Shown in pieces: positions 15,675 to 24,395 of a DNA stretch of 44,676 bases (within the stretch, counting starts at the first letter, position 1; the number at the start of each line of letters is the position of its first letter). Below the pieces are notes generated by a model. It was given only the letters and a program-made list of their open reading frames with translations, made no database searches and was not told the DNA's origin. This DNA comes from Bacteroidales bacterium (lineage in GTDB: Bacteria; Bacteroidota; Bacteroidia; Bacteroidales; UBA932), in the NCBI GenBank assembly GCA_017399865.1, contig JAFQAT010000053.1, positions 1 through 44,676 on the forward strand. Direction: 5' to 3'. A program made the position numbers and the translations under genes.

Positions 15675-17309
15675 CTATTTGTACATGAACCTCTTGATAC
15701 TCATCTTAGGAGTCTTCTCAAACGGCTCCGTCATGTACTCTACAACATTCACCTTGCTGTATGCCGGCATAGACTTGTTGACCTCTGCCATGATGGTCTT
15801 CTTGTACTCCTCAAGATCGGCACCCTCAGCCTTTGCCTTCTCCGTATCCATGTAGATAAGAGCAACGAGTCTTGCACCACGGTCTACAACTACAGATTCA
15901 ATCACATAAGGCTGGTTGTTCACGGCAGCCTCGATCTCCTCAGGGTAGATGTTCTGGCCGTTGGCAGAAAGGATCATGTTCTTGCTGCGGCCCTTGATGA
16001 AGATATTGCCCTTCTCGTCAAGAAGTCCGAGGTCTCCAGTGCGCATCCAGCCGTCTGCGGTGAAAGCGGCCTTGGTTGCCTCTTCATTCTTATAGTATCC
16101 GCTCATGATGTTCATACCACGCGCCTGGATCTCTCCTACCTTATTATATGGATCCTCGGAGTCGATACGTACCTCGACTGTATCGATGGCCTTTCCGCAT
16201 GACTTCGAAGCGAAATCCCACCAGTCCTCATATGCCATCAGAGGAGCTGCTTCGGTCATACCGTAACCGACTGTGAATGGAAGCTTGAACTTTCTGAACC
16301 ACTTCTCGACATCAGGATTGAGGGCAGCACCACCCATGACGATCTCACGTACATTGCCTCCGAATGCATTCATGAGGGATGTGCGGACCTTCTTGAAGAT
16401 GACCTGGTTAAGACCAGGAATGGCACAGATAGCCTTCATCACAGGCTTGTTCACGATAGGAGCAACCTTGCTCTTGAAGATCTTCTCCATCACGAGAGGA
16501 ACTGTAATCACGAGATATGGCTTGACTTCTGCCATAGCTCCGAGAAGAAGCGCCGGAGTAGGGGTCTTTCCGAGATAGTAGATAGACGAACCTCCGCAGA
16601 GAGGATAGATGAGCTCGAACATCATTCCGTACATATGCGCCATTGGGAGCATTGATACGATCTTGTCTCCAGGATAAGAAGGAAGCCTCTTCTGACCGAA
16701 TGCCACGTTTGCAGAAATGCACTCATAACGGAGCATGACACCCTTAGGCGCGCTGGTTGTTCCTGAAGTATAGTTGATGATCGCGAGTTCCTTGTCGTTG
16801 TCGGTAGGATATGAAACGTCTGAAGCGCTGAATCCCTTCGGATACTTTTCGTCGAAGAGGTTCTGGAGGTTGTCGTTTGCCTTGCTGATCTTCTCGTCAG
16901 CTGCATAGAGAAGCTTGAAGTCTGCTGTTGAAACCACCGCCTTGATCTGCGGCATCTTCTCGATGTCAAGCTTTGCCCAGATATCCGTATCGGTAAAGAG
17001 AACAGTACTTTCCGAATGGTCTACAAGTGAATTTACACTATCCGGATGGAAGTCTGCAAGGATAGGAACAACGACAGCCTCATATGTGTTCGCTGAAAAG
17101 AAAGCGATTCCCCAGCGTGCTGAATTCTTTGCACAGAGAGCAACCTTGTCTCCCTTCTCAAGCCCGATAGCCTCATACAGCACATGAAGTTTTGCAATCT
17201 GCGTTGCAACTTCTCCGAATGTAAATGTCTCGCCGCGATAGTTGCCCAGGGCAGGACGCTCCCAGTTCGCTGTCATGGCTTCTTGAAGTCTGGTAAAGTA
17301 ATGTTTCAT
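15675..17309 (-). CDS. AMP-binding long-chain acyl-CoA synthetase (FadD-like)
   Basis: 544 residues, full length for an ANL-family ligase. It activates a fatty acid with ATP to acyl-AMP and then to acyl-CoA (or an acyl carrier). The P-loop is YTSGTTSAPKG (180-190). Also visible are YGMTEAAP, DGWMRTGDLG, GRSKNMILSANGQNIYPEEIE and a C-terminal catalytic Lys region (KTPKMSIKRF). No signal peptide; a cytosolic or membrane-peripheral enzyme. A second family member at 22140-23816 is similar in length and layout. It is divergent from the HAD phosphatase, with a -7 box for each direction. Confidence 0.9.
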   Translation of the reverse strand: MKHYFTRLQEAMTANWERPALGNYRGETFTFGEVATQIAKLHVLYEAIGLEKGDKVALCAKNSARWGIAFFSANTYEAVVVPILADFHPDSVNSLVDHSESTVLFTDTDIWAKLDIEKMPQIKAVVSTADFKLLYAADEKISKANDNLQNLFDEKYPKGFSASDVSYPTDNDKELAIINYTSGTTSAPKGVMLRYECISANVAFGQKRLPSYPGDKIVSMLPMAHMYGMMFELIYPLCGGSSIYYLGKTPTPALLLGAMAEVKPYLVITVPLVMEKIFKSKVAPIVNKPVMKAICAIPGLNQVIFKKVRTSLMNAFGGNVREIVMGGAALNPDVEKWFRKFKLPFTVGYGMTEAAPLMAYEDWWDFASKSCGKAIDTVEVRIDSEDPYNKVGEIQARGMNIMSGYYKNEEATKAAFTADGWMRTGDLGLLDEKGNIFIKGRSKNMILSANGQNIYPEEIEAAVNNQPYVIESVVVDRGARLVALIYMDTEKAKAEGADLEEYKKTIMAEVNKSMPAYSKVNVVEYMTEPFEKTPKMSIKRFMYK

Positions 17310-17341
17310 TTTTTTTAGTCAGATTTTAGTTTTTTCAGCGG

Positions 17342-17349
17342 CAAAAGTA
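17342..17349 (-). promoter_or_regulatory. -7 box of the acyl-CoA synthetase promoter
   Basis: Minus-strand TACTTTTG matches TAnnTTTG, 33 bases before the start at 17309. Confidence 0.55.
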
Positions 17350-17356
17350 GCGAAAA

Positions 17357-17389
17357 TTGTTCTCGCGCATGTATAATTCATTATATTTG
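17357..17389 (+). promoter_or_regulatory. Promoter of the HAD phosphatase gene
   Basis: TTG (17357-17359), a 22-base spacer and TATATTTG (17382-17389), an exact -7 match. It places the start codon after about 17395, excluding the frame-opening ATG at 17357. Confidence 0.55.
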
Positions 17390-17419
17390 TGGCGAAACGT
17401 CCGTAATTGTGGCGTTTTC

Positions 17420-18277
17420 ATGGACCTTTTAAAGAATACGCATATGAGAAAGATGCCTATCGTTGCCCTCATATATGATTTTGACGGCACGCTCTCACCG
17501 GGAAACATGCAGGAATTCGGCTTCATCCAGGCCATAGGAAAGTCTCCTAAAGAGTTCTGGACCGAAAGTGACAATATCGCATTGGGACAGGACGCCAGCA
17601 ATATCCTCAGCTACATGAAGCTGATGTTCGACGAGGCACGCAAGGCGGATATAAAGCTACGCCGTGAAGATTTCCGAAGCTTCGGCGCTTCAGTAGAGCT
17701 CTTCAAGGGGGTTAAGGAGTGGTTCTCGCTTATTAACGCATACGGCAAGGAAAGGGGAGTGAAGGTTGAGCATTACATCAATTCATCAGGACTGGCGGAG
17801 ATGATAGAAGGAACGGAGATCGGCAATGAATTCAAACGTATCTTCGCATGCTCATTCATATATAATGAGGCTGGGGAAGCCGAATGGCCGGGAGTCGCTG
17901 TAGACTATACTGCGAAGACCCAGTTCCTTTTCAAGATAAACAAAGGCATCCTCAGCGTACGTGACAACAAGAAGGTCAATGAGAGCCAGGCTGAAGACAA
18001 CAAGCGTATCCCGTTCCCTCATATGATATATTTCGGGGACGGAGAGACAGACGTTCCTTGTATGAAGATAGTGAAGATGTTCGGAGGCAACTCCATCGCT
18101 GTCTATAATCCGGAGATCAAGAAGAAGGTCAATGTTGCCAAGAAACTTCTGAGGCAGCAGCGTGTGAATTTCATAACCCCGGCTGACTATACCAAGGAAA
18201 GCCGTACTTATCAGGTCGTCTGCGCCATCATAGATAAAATAAAGGCCGACTGGGTTCTGGCCGGCCTTGCGAAATAG
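17420..18277 (+). CDS. HAD-superfamily phosphatase (phosphoserine-phosphatase-like)
   Basis: 285 residues from the ATG at 17420; ATG 17444 is also possible. HAD motif I is DFDGTL (nucleophile Asp20, general acid Asp22). The motif II region is INSSGL, motif III a Lys in YTAKTQFL and motif IV GDGETDVP near residue 207. The cap lies between motifs I and II, as in phosphoserine phosphatases. It is a soluble cytosolic phosphohydrolase, longer than SerB's core domain; the substrate cannot be read from sequence. It converges with purT with a 12-base gap and no visible terminator. Confidence 0.82.
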   Translation: MDLLKNTHMRKMPIVALIYDFDGTLSPGNMQEFGFIQAIGKSPKEFWTESDNIALGQDASNILSYMKLMFDEARKADIKLRREDFRSFGASVELFKGVKEWFSLINAYGKERGVKVEHYINSSGLAEMIEGTEIGNEFKRIFACSFIYNEAGEAEWPGVAVDYTAKTQFLFKINKGILSVRDNKKVNESQAEDNKRIPFPHMIYFGDGETDVPCMKIVKMFGGNSIAVYNPEIKKKVNVAKKLLRQQRVNFITPADYTKESRTYQVVCAIIDKIKADWVLAGLAK

Positions 18278-18289
18278 ACTTCTATACTC

Positions 18290-19474
18290 TTAATATACTT
18301 TCACTTCAAGCTTTGCATATGCCCTTTCTGCCTTGGCAAGGGCTTCTTCGACCGTGTCTGCAGTCGCAAGAATGACTCCTACACGACGATGGCCGGCAAT
18401 CTCCGGCTTGCCGAACATCCTGATCTGCACTCCAGGCTCTTCAAGAACTTTGTCAAGGTTGCAGAACTCGTATTCCTTTGTATTGCCTTCCACGACGATT
18501 GCCTTTGATGCAGACGGACCATAGAATCTGATCTCAGGAACAGGAAGACCGAGAATTGCACGTGCATGGAGGGCAAACTCCGACATGTCCTGCGATATCA
18601 TGGTTACCATGCCTGTGTCATGCGGCCTAGGTGAAACCTCGCTGAATATCACGTCATCGCCCTTGATGAAGAGCTCTACGCCGAATATTCCGTATCCGCC
18701 GAGTGCGTCGGTTATTGCCTTGGCGATCGCTTCTGCCTTCTGGATCGCCGCTGGCGCCATAGGCTGCGGCTGCCATGACTCTCGGTAGTCGCCGTCCACC
18801 TGATGGTGTCCTACCGGCTTGACGAATGTCGTACCTCCGCAGTGGCGTACTGTAAGAAGCGTGATCTCATAGTCGAACTTTATGAATCCTTCGACTATCA
18901 CCTTGCCGCTTCCGGCACGGCCTCCCTCCTGAGAGATCTTCCATGCCTTGTCTATGTCTTCTGCACTTCTGATTGTGCTCTGTCCATGTCCTGAAGAGCT
19001 CATTACCGGCTTCACAACGCATGGAATGCCGATTTCTGCAACTGCGGCATCGAATTCCTCGCGTGTCTCTGCAAATCTGTACGGTGAGGTCGGAAGACCG
19101 AGAGTTTCGGCTGCAAGCCTGCGGATGCCTTCACGATTCATTGTCAGTCTGGTTGCCTTTGCTGTTGGGATGACATTGAATCCTTCCTCTTCCAGTCTGA
19201 CCAGTCTGTCGGTAGCGATAGCTTCAATTTCGGGGATTATATAGTCAGGATTCTCTTCCTTGATGACCGCTTCCAGCGCGTCACCGTCCAGCATTGAAAG
19301 CACGTGGTTTCTATGTGCGACATGCATTGCAGGCGCATTGGCATATTTGTCGAGTGCGACCACTTCCACTCCATAGCGCTGAAGTTCTATCGTCACTTCC
19401 TTTCCTAGTTCTCCTGATCCGCAGAGTACGGCTTTCTTGCCCGAATCTGTAAATGTTGTACCGATTTTTGACAT
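18290..19474 (-). CDS. purT: Formate-dependent GAR transformylase (phosphoribosylglycinamide formyltransferase 2)
   Basis: 394 residues, the normal length. It uses formate and ATP to formylate glycinamide ribonucleotide in step 3 of purine synthesis, without folate. The N-terminal GSGELGKEV loop and [13 protein letters not shown] are family-typical. The ATP-grasp region has [15 protein letters not shown] and [17 protein letters not shown], then [28 protein letters not shown]. This is PurT rather than PurK by the SSSGHGQS and RPHDTGMVT stretches. Cytosolic. It suits an anaerobe that makes formate by pyruvate-formate lyase. Confidence 0.95.
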   Translation of the reverse strand: MSKIGTTFTDSGKKAVLCGSGELGKEVTIELQRYGVEVVALDKYANAPAMHVAHRNHVLSMLDGDALEAVIKEENPDYIIPEIEAIATDRLVRLEEEGFNVIPTAKATRLTMNREGIRRLAAETLGLPTSPYRFAETREEFDAAVAEIGIPCVVKPVMSSSGHGQSTIRSAEDIDKAWKISQEGGRAGSGKVIVEGFIKFDYEITLLTVRHCGGTTFVKPVGHHQVDGDYRESWQPQPMAPAAIQKAEAIAKAITDALGGYGIFGVELFIKGDDVIFSEVSPRPHDTGMVTMISQDMSEFALHARAILGLPVPEIRFYGPSASKAIVVEGNTKEYEFCNLDKVLEEPGVQIRMFGKPEIAGHRRVGVILATADTVEEALAKAERAYAKLEVKVY

Positions 19475-19503
19475 GGTGTTCAGTGTTAAGTTATACGTTG
19501 ATA

Positions 19504-19511
19504 CAAAGATA
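19504..19511 (-). promoter_or_regulatory. -7 box of the purT promoter
   Basis: Minus-strand TATCTTTG is an exact match, 30 bases before purT. It lies directly against the T-tract of the ompA terminator, so the two genes are packed without spare sequence. Confidence 0.55.
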
Positions 19512-19513
19512 AT

Positions 19514-19549
19514 AAAAAAAGAAGACGTTCCCTATTGAGGAACGTCTTC
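19514..19549 (-). terminator. Terminator of the first OmpA-family gene
   Basis: GAAGACGTTCC pairs perfectly with GGAACGTCTTC (11 bp) around a 7-base loop, followed on the minus strand by seven T (plus-strand A at 19514-19520). It lies 21 bases after the stop at 19571. Confidence 0.9.
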
Positions 19550-19570
19550 CGAATGTATTTTATCGAATAA

Positions 19571-20683
19571 TTACTCGAATGATACAACTACTGCTCTGTC
19601 GAATGCAGCCTGACCGTTTGCAGCCTTGACAACAGCGTTCTTGACAACGATGTTCTCAGTTGCGATACCCTTCTGCTTGAGGAGGTTGATCATGTACTCT
19701 GCACGCTTCTTGCTGAGGTACTCGTTACGCTTAGCATAACCAGTGTTGCTGTCGGCAGTACCTGTAACGACTGTAGCCTTGCCGTTCTTCACGTTAGGAA
19801 GGATGTTCTCAAGGTAGAAGTCGAGGTGCTTAAGCTCCTTAGCGCTGAGCTCAGTCTTACCGATCTCGAAGAAGAATGATGCAGGAGCGATGTCCTTAAG
19901 ACCGTTAGCTGTTTCAGCAGCAACCTTAACGCTTTCAGTAAGCTGAACCTTTTCAGTCTCGAGAGCCTCAACCTTCTTCTCAGCCTTAACCTTGTCAGCA
20001 GCGAGAGCAGCGTTTGCAGCGGTAAGAGCGGCAGCAGCAGCTTCAGCAGCAGAAATCTTGTCAAGGTCAGCAGGGTTGTGGTATTCAGATGCACGAGTCC
20101 AGTCAGTTCTACCGAGGTTAACTGAAAGACCGAGAGCTGTGCTGATGAAGCCTGCAGGTCCGTGACGTCTGTAAACTGTTCCGCGAACATCGAGAGTAAG
20201 GTCAACTCTCTGGCTGAGGCGTACTACGTTGAGGAGACCGGCACCAGCAGCGATTTCTTTACCGTTGTCAATAAGGAGACCAGCGTGTGCATAAGGAACG
20301 AAATCCCAGATACGTGACTCCTTGTAACCGCCGATAGCGTTAGAGATGTTCCACATTGCGTCTCCGTGGAGGTATCCGTATTTGTTGTCCATACCGGTGA
20401 TACCGTTGAAGCCGACACGTGCACCAACGCATGGAGTCACCCACTTTCCTACGTTTAAGTCGATTGCGTAACCTGTCTCCCAGTCACCATCGTCATAGAA
20501 GAGGTTGAGACCTACTGGGTTTACGTTTACGAACCAGTTGTCCCAAAGACCGTTTGTAAGGTAAGGATGACGGACAGTGTTGCCCTCGGCATCCTTGTTC
20601 TCCTCTGCGTTAACAGCAGGAGCAGCAACCATTGAAACAACAGCGAGAGCCATAGCTCCCAAGAAGAATTTAACTGTTTTCAT
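19571..20683 (-). CDS. OmpA-family outer-membrane protein
   Basis: 370 residues with a signal peptide ending AVNA. An N-terminal eight-strand-type barrel (about 30-205) is followed by an Ala/Lys/Glu coiled coil (about 212-262, AAEAAAAALTAANAALAADKVKAEKK). The C-terminal OmpA peptidoglycan-binding domain (about 265-370) has FFEIGKTELSAKELKHLDFYLENI, GTADSNTGYAKRNEYLSKKRAEYMINLL and a final RAVVVSFE. It ties the outer membrane to the cell wall and is usually very abundant. Strongly biased codon use, a long AT-rich leader and a strong terminator fit high expression. The gene at 20886 is a tandem paralogue. Confidence 0.93.
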   Translation of the reverse strand: MKTVKFFLGAMALAVVSMVAAPAVNAEENKDAEGNTVRHPYLTNGLWDNWFVNVNPVGLNLFYDDGDWETGYAIDLNVGKWVTPCVGARVGFNGITGMDNKYGYLHGDAMWNISNAIGGYKESRIWDFVPYAHAGLLIDNGKEIAAGAGLLNVVRLSQRVDLTLDVRGTVYRRHGPAGFISTALGLSVNLGRTDWTRASEYHNPADLDKISAAEAAAAALTAANAALAADKVKAEKKVEALETEKVQLTESVKVAAETANGLKDIAPASFFFEIGKTELSAKELKHLDFYLENILPNVKNGKATVVTGTADSNTGYAKRNEYLSKKRAEYMINLLKQKGIATENIVVKNAVVKAANGQAAFDRAVVVSFE

Positions 20684-20761
20684 AACTACTGATAATTAAA
20701 CTTATTTTAGTAAAACTTAATTCCTGTTTTATGTGGCATGTACACTGCGCATACATAAATG

Positions 20762-20769
20762 CAAATATA
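20762..20769 (-). promoter_or_regulatory. -7 box of the OmpA-family gene promoter
   Basis: Minus-strand TATATTTG is an exact match, 78 bases before the start. The sequence upstream is very A/T-rich, as for a strong promoter. The leader would be about 70 bases. Confidence 0.6.
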
Positions 20770-20823
20770 GCACAACTTTTTTAATATTTTACTATTTTTC
20801 AGAAAAAATGCGCCTGATTATGC

Positions 20824-20856
20824 AAAAAAACAGGCATAAAACCCATTTATGCCTGT
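20824..20856 (-). terminator. Terminator of the second OmpA-family gene
   Basis: ACAGGCATAAA and TTTATGCCTGT form a perfect 11-bp stem around a 5-base loop, followed on the minus strand by a run of T (plus-strand A at 20824-20830). It lies 29 bases after the stop at 20886. Confidence 0.9.
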
Positions 20857-20885
20857 CATTTTATCCGATTGGTCCTTCAATTTGG

Positions 20886-22064
20886 TCATTTGAATGAAAT
20901 TATCACCGCCCTGTCCATCTTAGGATCCGCCTTCGCTTTCACAACTTCTGACTTGATAACCACCTTGTCTGCGTTGATTCCGTACTTCTCAGAAAGCAGT
21001 TTGACGATGTATTTTCCTCTCGCTTCACTCAGGTACTGATTTCTCTTTGCTGTGCCGGTGTTGCTGTCTGCAGAACCCATCACCACGATCTCCGCATTCG
21101 GATTGCCGTTTACCTTCTCGATTATGTTTCTTGCATAGAAATCAAGATGTTGCAGTTCGAGCTGGCCAAGGACTGTCTGGCCGATCGTGAAGTATACCGT
21201 GATCGGCTGCATCTCTTCATAAGACATCTCGAGAGCAGCCTCTTCTGTCTTCAGCTGCTTGACGTTCCTGCTGAGTTCGCTGTTCTTTTTCTGAAGCTTC
21301 ATGTTCTCCGCTTCAAGAGAAGCATTTGCGGCCTCGAGAGCTACGATTGCCGTTTCGAGGATTGCTGTCTTTTCTGCATTTGCAGCTTCGACAGCGCCGA
21401 GTATCGTCGATGTCCTGACGAATCCAGGCCATCCGAGGTTCACTGCCACTCCTGCGGTTACCGATGGAAGGACGGCAGGCCCTGATGTTCCGTGAATGTT
21501 TCCACTTACGACTGTCGCGCGCATGTCTATGATCACATCAATGCGCTCGTTGAGCTGGAGATTGTGCAGGATACCTGCACCTGTCGCGAATTCATTGTCG
21601 GCGAAATCGGAAGCATATGAACGGAAGAATCCGGCATGCAGATATGGTGTCACATCCCAGAATCGGCTTTCCTTGTAGCCGCTTAGGGCATTGGACATGT
21701 TCCACAGGAAGTCACCATGTATGTACATGTATCCGTATCTGCTGCTGTTGCCATCCTTGGTCGAGTCGAATTTCAAGCCCTGATATCCGGCCCTCATTCC
21801 GACGGAAGGAGTGAACCACTTGCCAAAATTCACATCCAGGCTTGGGCCGACCTTGACGTCATATCCGTTGTCAAGAAGCATGTTTATGCCGCCCCCGACT
21901 CCGACGAACCAGTTGTCACCGAAGCTGTTGGTCTCATATGGACCGCGCACGATGTTTCCGAATTCATCCCTGTTGCCGTTTTCCTGGGCATTGACACTGA
22001 CTTGCGCTGCCATCAGTACGGCAGCCAGAGCCGAGGCTCCATAAATAAAATAAAGACGTTTCAT
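20886..22064 (-). CDS. OmpA-family outer-membrane protein, tandem paralogue
   Basis: 392 residues from the ATG at 22064 (MKRLYFIYG...), which gives the best signal peptide; ATG 22070 is just upstream. Same architecture as the neighbour: signal peptide, barrel (GPYETNSFGDNWFVGVGGGINML ... NLGWPGF), coiled coil (about 225-280) and OmpA C-terminal domain (GQTVLGQLELQHLDFYARNIIEKV, MGSADSNTGTAKRNQYLSEARGKYIVKLL, RAVIISFK). The two share many positions, including the NWF barrel start and the C-terminal domain, so they arose by duplication and then diverged. Each has its own terminator and promoter. Confidence 0.92.
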   Translation of the reverse strand: MKRLYFIYGASALAAVLMAAQVSVNAQENGNRDEFGNIVRGPYETNSFGDNWFVGVGGGINMLLDNGYDVKVGPSLDVNFGKWFTPSVGMRAGYQGLKFDSTKDGNSSRYGYMYIHGDFLWNMSNALSGYKESRFWDVTPYLHAGFFRSYASDFADNEFATGAGILHNLQLNERIDVIIDMRATVVSGNIHGTSGPAVLPSVTAGVAVNLGWPGFVRTSTILGAVEAANAEKTAILETAIVALEAANASLEAENMKLQKKNSELSRNVKQLKTEEAALEMSYEEMQPITVYFTIGQTVLGQLELQHLDFYARNIIEKVNGNPNAEIVVMGSADSNTGTAKRNQYLSEARGKYIVKLLSEKYGINADKVVIKSEVVKAKADPKMDRAVIISFK

Positions 22065-22139
22065 AACCACTAATTTTAATGTGTATGAAACGTCCTATAC
22101 AAATTTGGTGTAAAAACCGTCTTTTCGCGAAAAAAGTTT

Positions 22140-23816
22140 TTAATTCTCCTTCTTCTCCTCTTCCACTGTAGGAGCAGAATCCTTGTATTTGAAGCGTCTG
22201 ATCTTCTGGGTCGCGGTCTTCTCGAACGGCTCCTTCATCACTTCGACAGAGCTTACCTGTGAAGACTTGTTGACGTTCTTGTTCACTACCTTGAGGACCT
22301 TTGCCTTCCATGCGTCAAGCTTCTCGTAGAGTTTGTCCTCGCTTTCGCTGTCCCATTCCACGAAGTCAGGCTGCACGAGTGCCACAAGGCGTCCGTCGCG
22401 TTCTACGACGATGGATTCGCTTACTCCCTCGACATTGTTGATGACGTTTTCGATCTCCTCGGGATAGATGTTTTCTCCTGAAGGTCCGAGGATCATGTTG
22501 CTGTTGCGTCCCTTGATGTAGAAGCGTCCCTTCTCATCCTGAACCGCGATGTCGCTGGTGCGGAACCATCCGTCCTCTGTGAACACGCTCTTGGTGCGTA
22601 CCGGGTCCTTGTAGTATCCGAGCATCACGTTAGGACCCTTGGCCACAACTTCGCCTTCACCGGTTTCCGGATTTACATTGTGGAGCTTGAGCTTTACGTT
22701 ATATACAGGGTAGCCGAACGAACCGACCGCCCTCCAGCCGTCCATAGAGTATCCGAGCAGAGGAGAAGTCTCTGTAAGTCCATAGCCGATTGCATAAGGG
22801 AACTTTGCCTTTAGCAGGAACTTCTCGACCTCCGGATCCAGTTTCGCTCCGCCGATTCCATAGAATGAAATATGGCCTCCGAATGTCTTCTTGAGCTTCA
22901 TTCCGATGATCCTGCACATGAGCCCGTTCATATGTTCGTTCATCCATGTCAGGGTGCGGCTCTTCTTTATTGTAGGGAGTACGCTGCCCTTATATACCTT
23001 TTCAATGATCAGAGGTACGGTCAGCATGGTTGTCGGCTTCACTATCGGCAGAGCCTTGAGTAGCAGTGATGCTACCGGCGGCTTTGGAAGATAGTAGACT
23101 GTAGCGCCGCAGTACATAGGATAGAGCATGCTGAGGGTCATCTCGAGGGTGTGCGCCATAGGGAGCACTGACAGCCATCTGTCCTTTTCGCCTCTCTTGC
23201 ATGAATGGTAGCATGTGATCACGTTCGAAGCCAGGTTCCTGTGGCTCAGGACTACTCCCTTTGCACTTCCTGTGGTTCCGGATGTGTAGATTATGGTCGC
23301 GATGTCTTCCGGAGTCGGAACGGAAGTTTTTCCGTCGCATGTGAACTGGTCGTCATCAGCCTGGAGCACTTCGAATGTGTCTATGTCTATTACCAGGGTC
23401 ATCCTGTCACGGCATTCCTTGCTCAGCTTTCCGGCGAGCTTCTTCGAGACGAAGATGACCTTGCTTTCGGAGTGGGTCAGGATATTTGTGACCTCGTTCT
23501 CGGAGCTGTCGGGAAGAATAGGGATCGCTATCCTTCCGAAAGGAACGGTCGCGAAGAATGCCACGGACCAGTTAGGCATGCTCTGGGACAGGATGGCCAC
23601 CTTGTCTCCGGCTCCGATGCCGTACTGGGTCAGCTTCTTCGAAAGACTGTCGCATTTGCCCTTGAACGAACTGTATGTATAACCGCCTTCCTTGGTGTCA
23701 TACCATTGGGTGTACTGGTTCTTCGAGTACACCGTTGTTGCATATTCATACAGTTTGGCGAGGGTGTCGACATATTTCTCCCTCATCCTCTGCATTCGTT
23801 TGTAGAGTTGAATCAT
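22140..23816 (-). CDS. AMP-binding long-chain acyl-CoA synthetase (FadD-like), second copy
   Basis: 558 residues. The P-loop is YTSGTTGSAKG (177-187), with YGLTETSPLLGYS, DGWFRTSDIAVQDEKGRFYIKGR, NSNMILGPSGENIYPEEIE and the C-terminal EKTATQKIRRFKYK holding the catalytic Lys. It has the same layout as the ligase at 15675-17309. It lies 14 bases after a PlsC-like acyltransferase gene and 580 bases after parE on the same strand. The pairing suggests fatty-acid activation coupled to lipid or phospholipid acylation. Confidence 0.9.
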   Translation of the reverse strand: MIQLYKRMQRMREKYVDTLAKLYEYATTVYSKNQYTQWYDTKEGGYTYSSFKGKCDSLSKKLTQYGIGAGDKVAILSQSMPNWSVAFFATVPFGRIAIPILPDSSENEVTNILTHSESKVIFVSKKLAGKLSKECRDRMTLVIDIDTFEVLQADDDQFTCDGKTSVPTPEDIATIIYTSGTTGSAKGVVLSHRNLASNVITCYHSCKRGEKDRWLSVLPMAHTLEMTLSMLYPMYCGATVYYLPKPPVASLLLKALPIVKPTTMLTVPLIIEKVYKGSVLPTIKKSRTLTWMNEHMNGLMCRIIGMKLKKTFGGHISFYGIGGAKLDPEVEKFLLKAKFPYAIGYGLTETSPLLGYSMDGWRAVGSFGYPVYNVKLKLHNVNPETGEGEVVAKGPNVMLGYYKDPVRTKSVFTEDGWFRTSDIAVQDEKGRFYIKGRNSNMILGPSGENIYPEEIENVINNVEGVSESIVVERDGRLVALVQPDFVEWDSESEDKLYEKLDAWKAKVLKVVNKNVNKSSQVSSVEVMKEPFEKTATQKIRRFKYKDSAPTVEEEKKEN

Positions 23817-23830
23817 ATTCTTTTTCAGGT

Positions 23831-24382
23831 TTAGTGAGTAACGTACATCTCAGGGTGTTTGCCGACAAGATGCATCTCTTCGTACAGTGCCTGTATGCGT
23901 GCCATGTCGGCCTTAGGATCGTCTGTGAGCTCGATCTTCTGGCCGCGGCTGATCCTTTTTGTGCCCCAGTCGAAATACCCCATGTATACAGGGCATCCTA
24001 CCTGACGGGCTATTGTGTGGAAACCGGTCTTCCATCTCTTTACCGGCTTGCGTGTGCCTTCGGGAGCGAGGGCAAGATGGATCACGGGAGTCGCCTTCAT
24101 TTCCTTGATAACGCTCAATGCTGCGTTTCCGCCTCTTTTTCTGTCTACGGGCACTCCTCCCAGCTTGCGGAGGAGCCATCCGAGCGGACCCCAGAAGAAC
24201 TCCCCCTTGATCATGCAGTATGGCTTTCCTCCTACTGATACATAATATAGGTATGAAACCACGAAGTCCCATGCCGATGTGTGAGGGACGCCGAGTATGA
24301 TGCATTTGTCCTCAGGGGCTACAGGGTCGACCGCGGTCCAACCCATCGCGCGGAGCAGCCATCCGCAGAATTTTCTCCACAT
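23831..24382 (-). CDS. PlsC-like 1-acylglycerol-3-phosphate acyltransferase family protein
   Basis: 183 residues, shorter than canonical PlsC (about 240). The catalytic HX4D motif is PHTSAWDF (His34, Asp39), and the acyl-acceptor motif is APEGTR (106-111), preceded by GGVPVDRKRGG. It lacks a strong N-terminal membrane helix, but a hydrophobic loop around 28-50 may bind the membrane. It belongs to a short acyltransferase subfamily common in Bacteroidota. It sits between parE (13-base gap) and the AMP-binding ligase (14-base gap) in one transcript. Confidence 0.85.
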   Translation of the reverse strand: MWRKFCGWLLRAMGWTAVDPVAPEDKCIILGVPHTSAWDFVVSYLYYVSVGGKPYCMIKGEFFWGPLGWLLRKLGGVPVDRKRGGNAALSVIKEMKATPVIHLALAPEGTRKPVKRWKTGFHTIARQVGCPVYMGYFDWGTKRISRGQKIELTDDPKADMARIQALYEEMHLVGKHPEMYVTH

Positions 24383-24395
24383 ATTATATATGTAT

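Noticed and set aside
19789-20205. Minus-strand Leu/Thr/Ser-rich frame inside the first OmpA gene
   Set aside because: It is a same-strand alternate frame produced by the strong codon bias of the OmpA gene.
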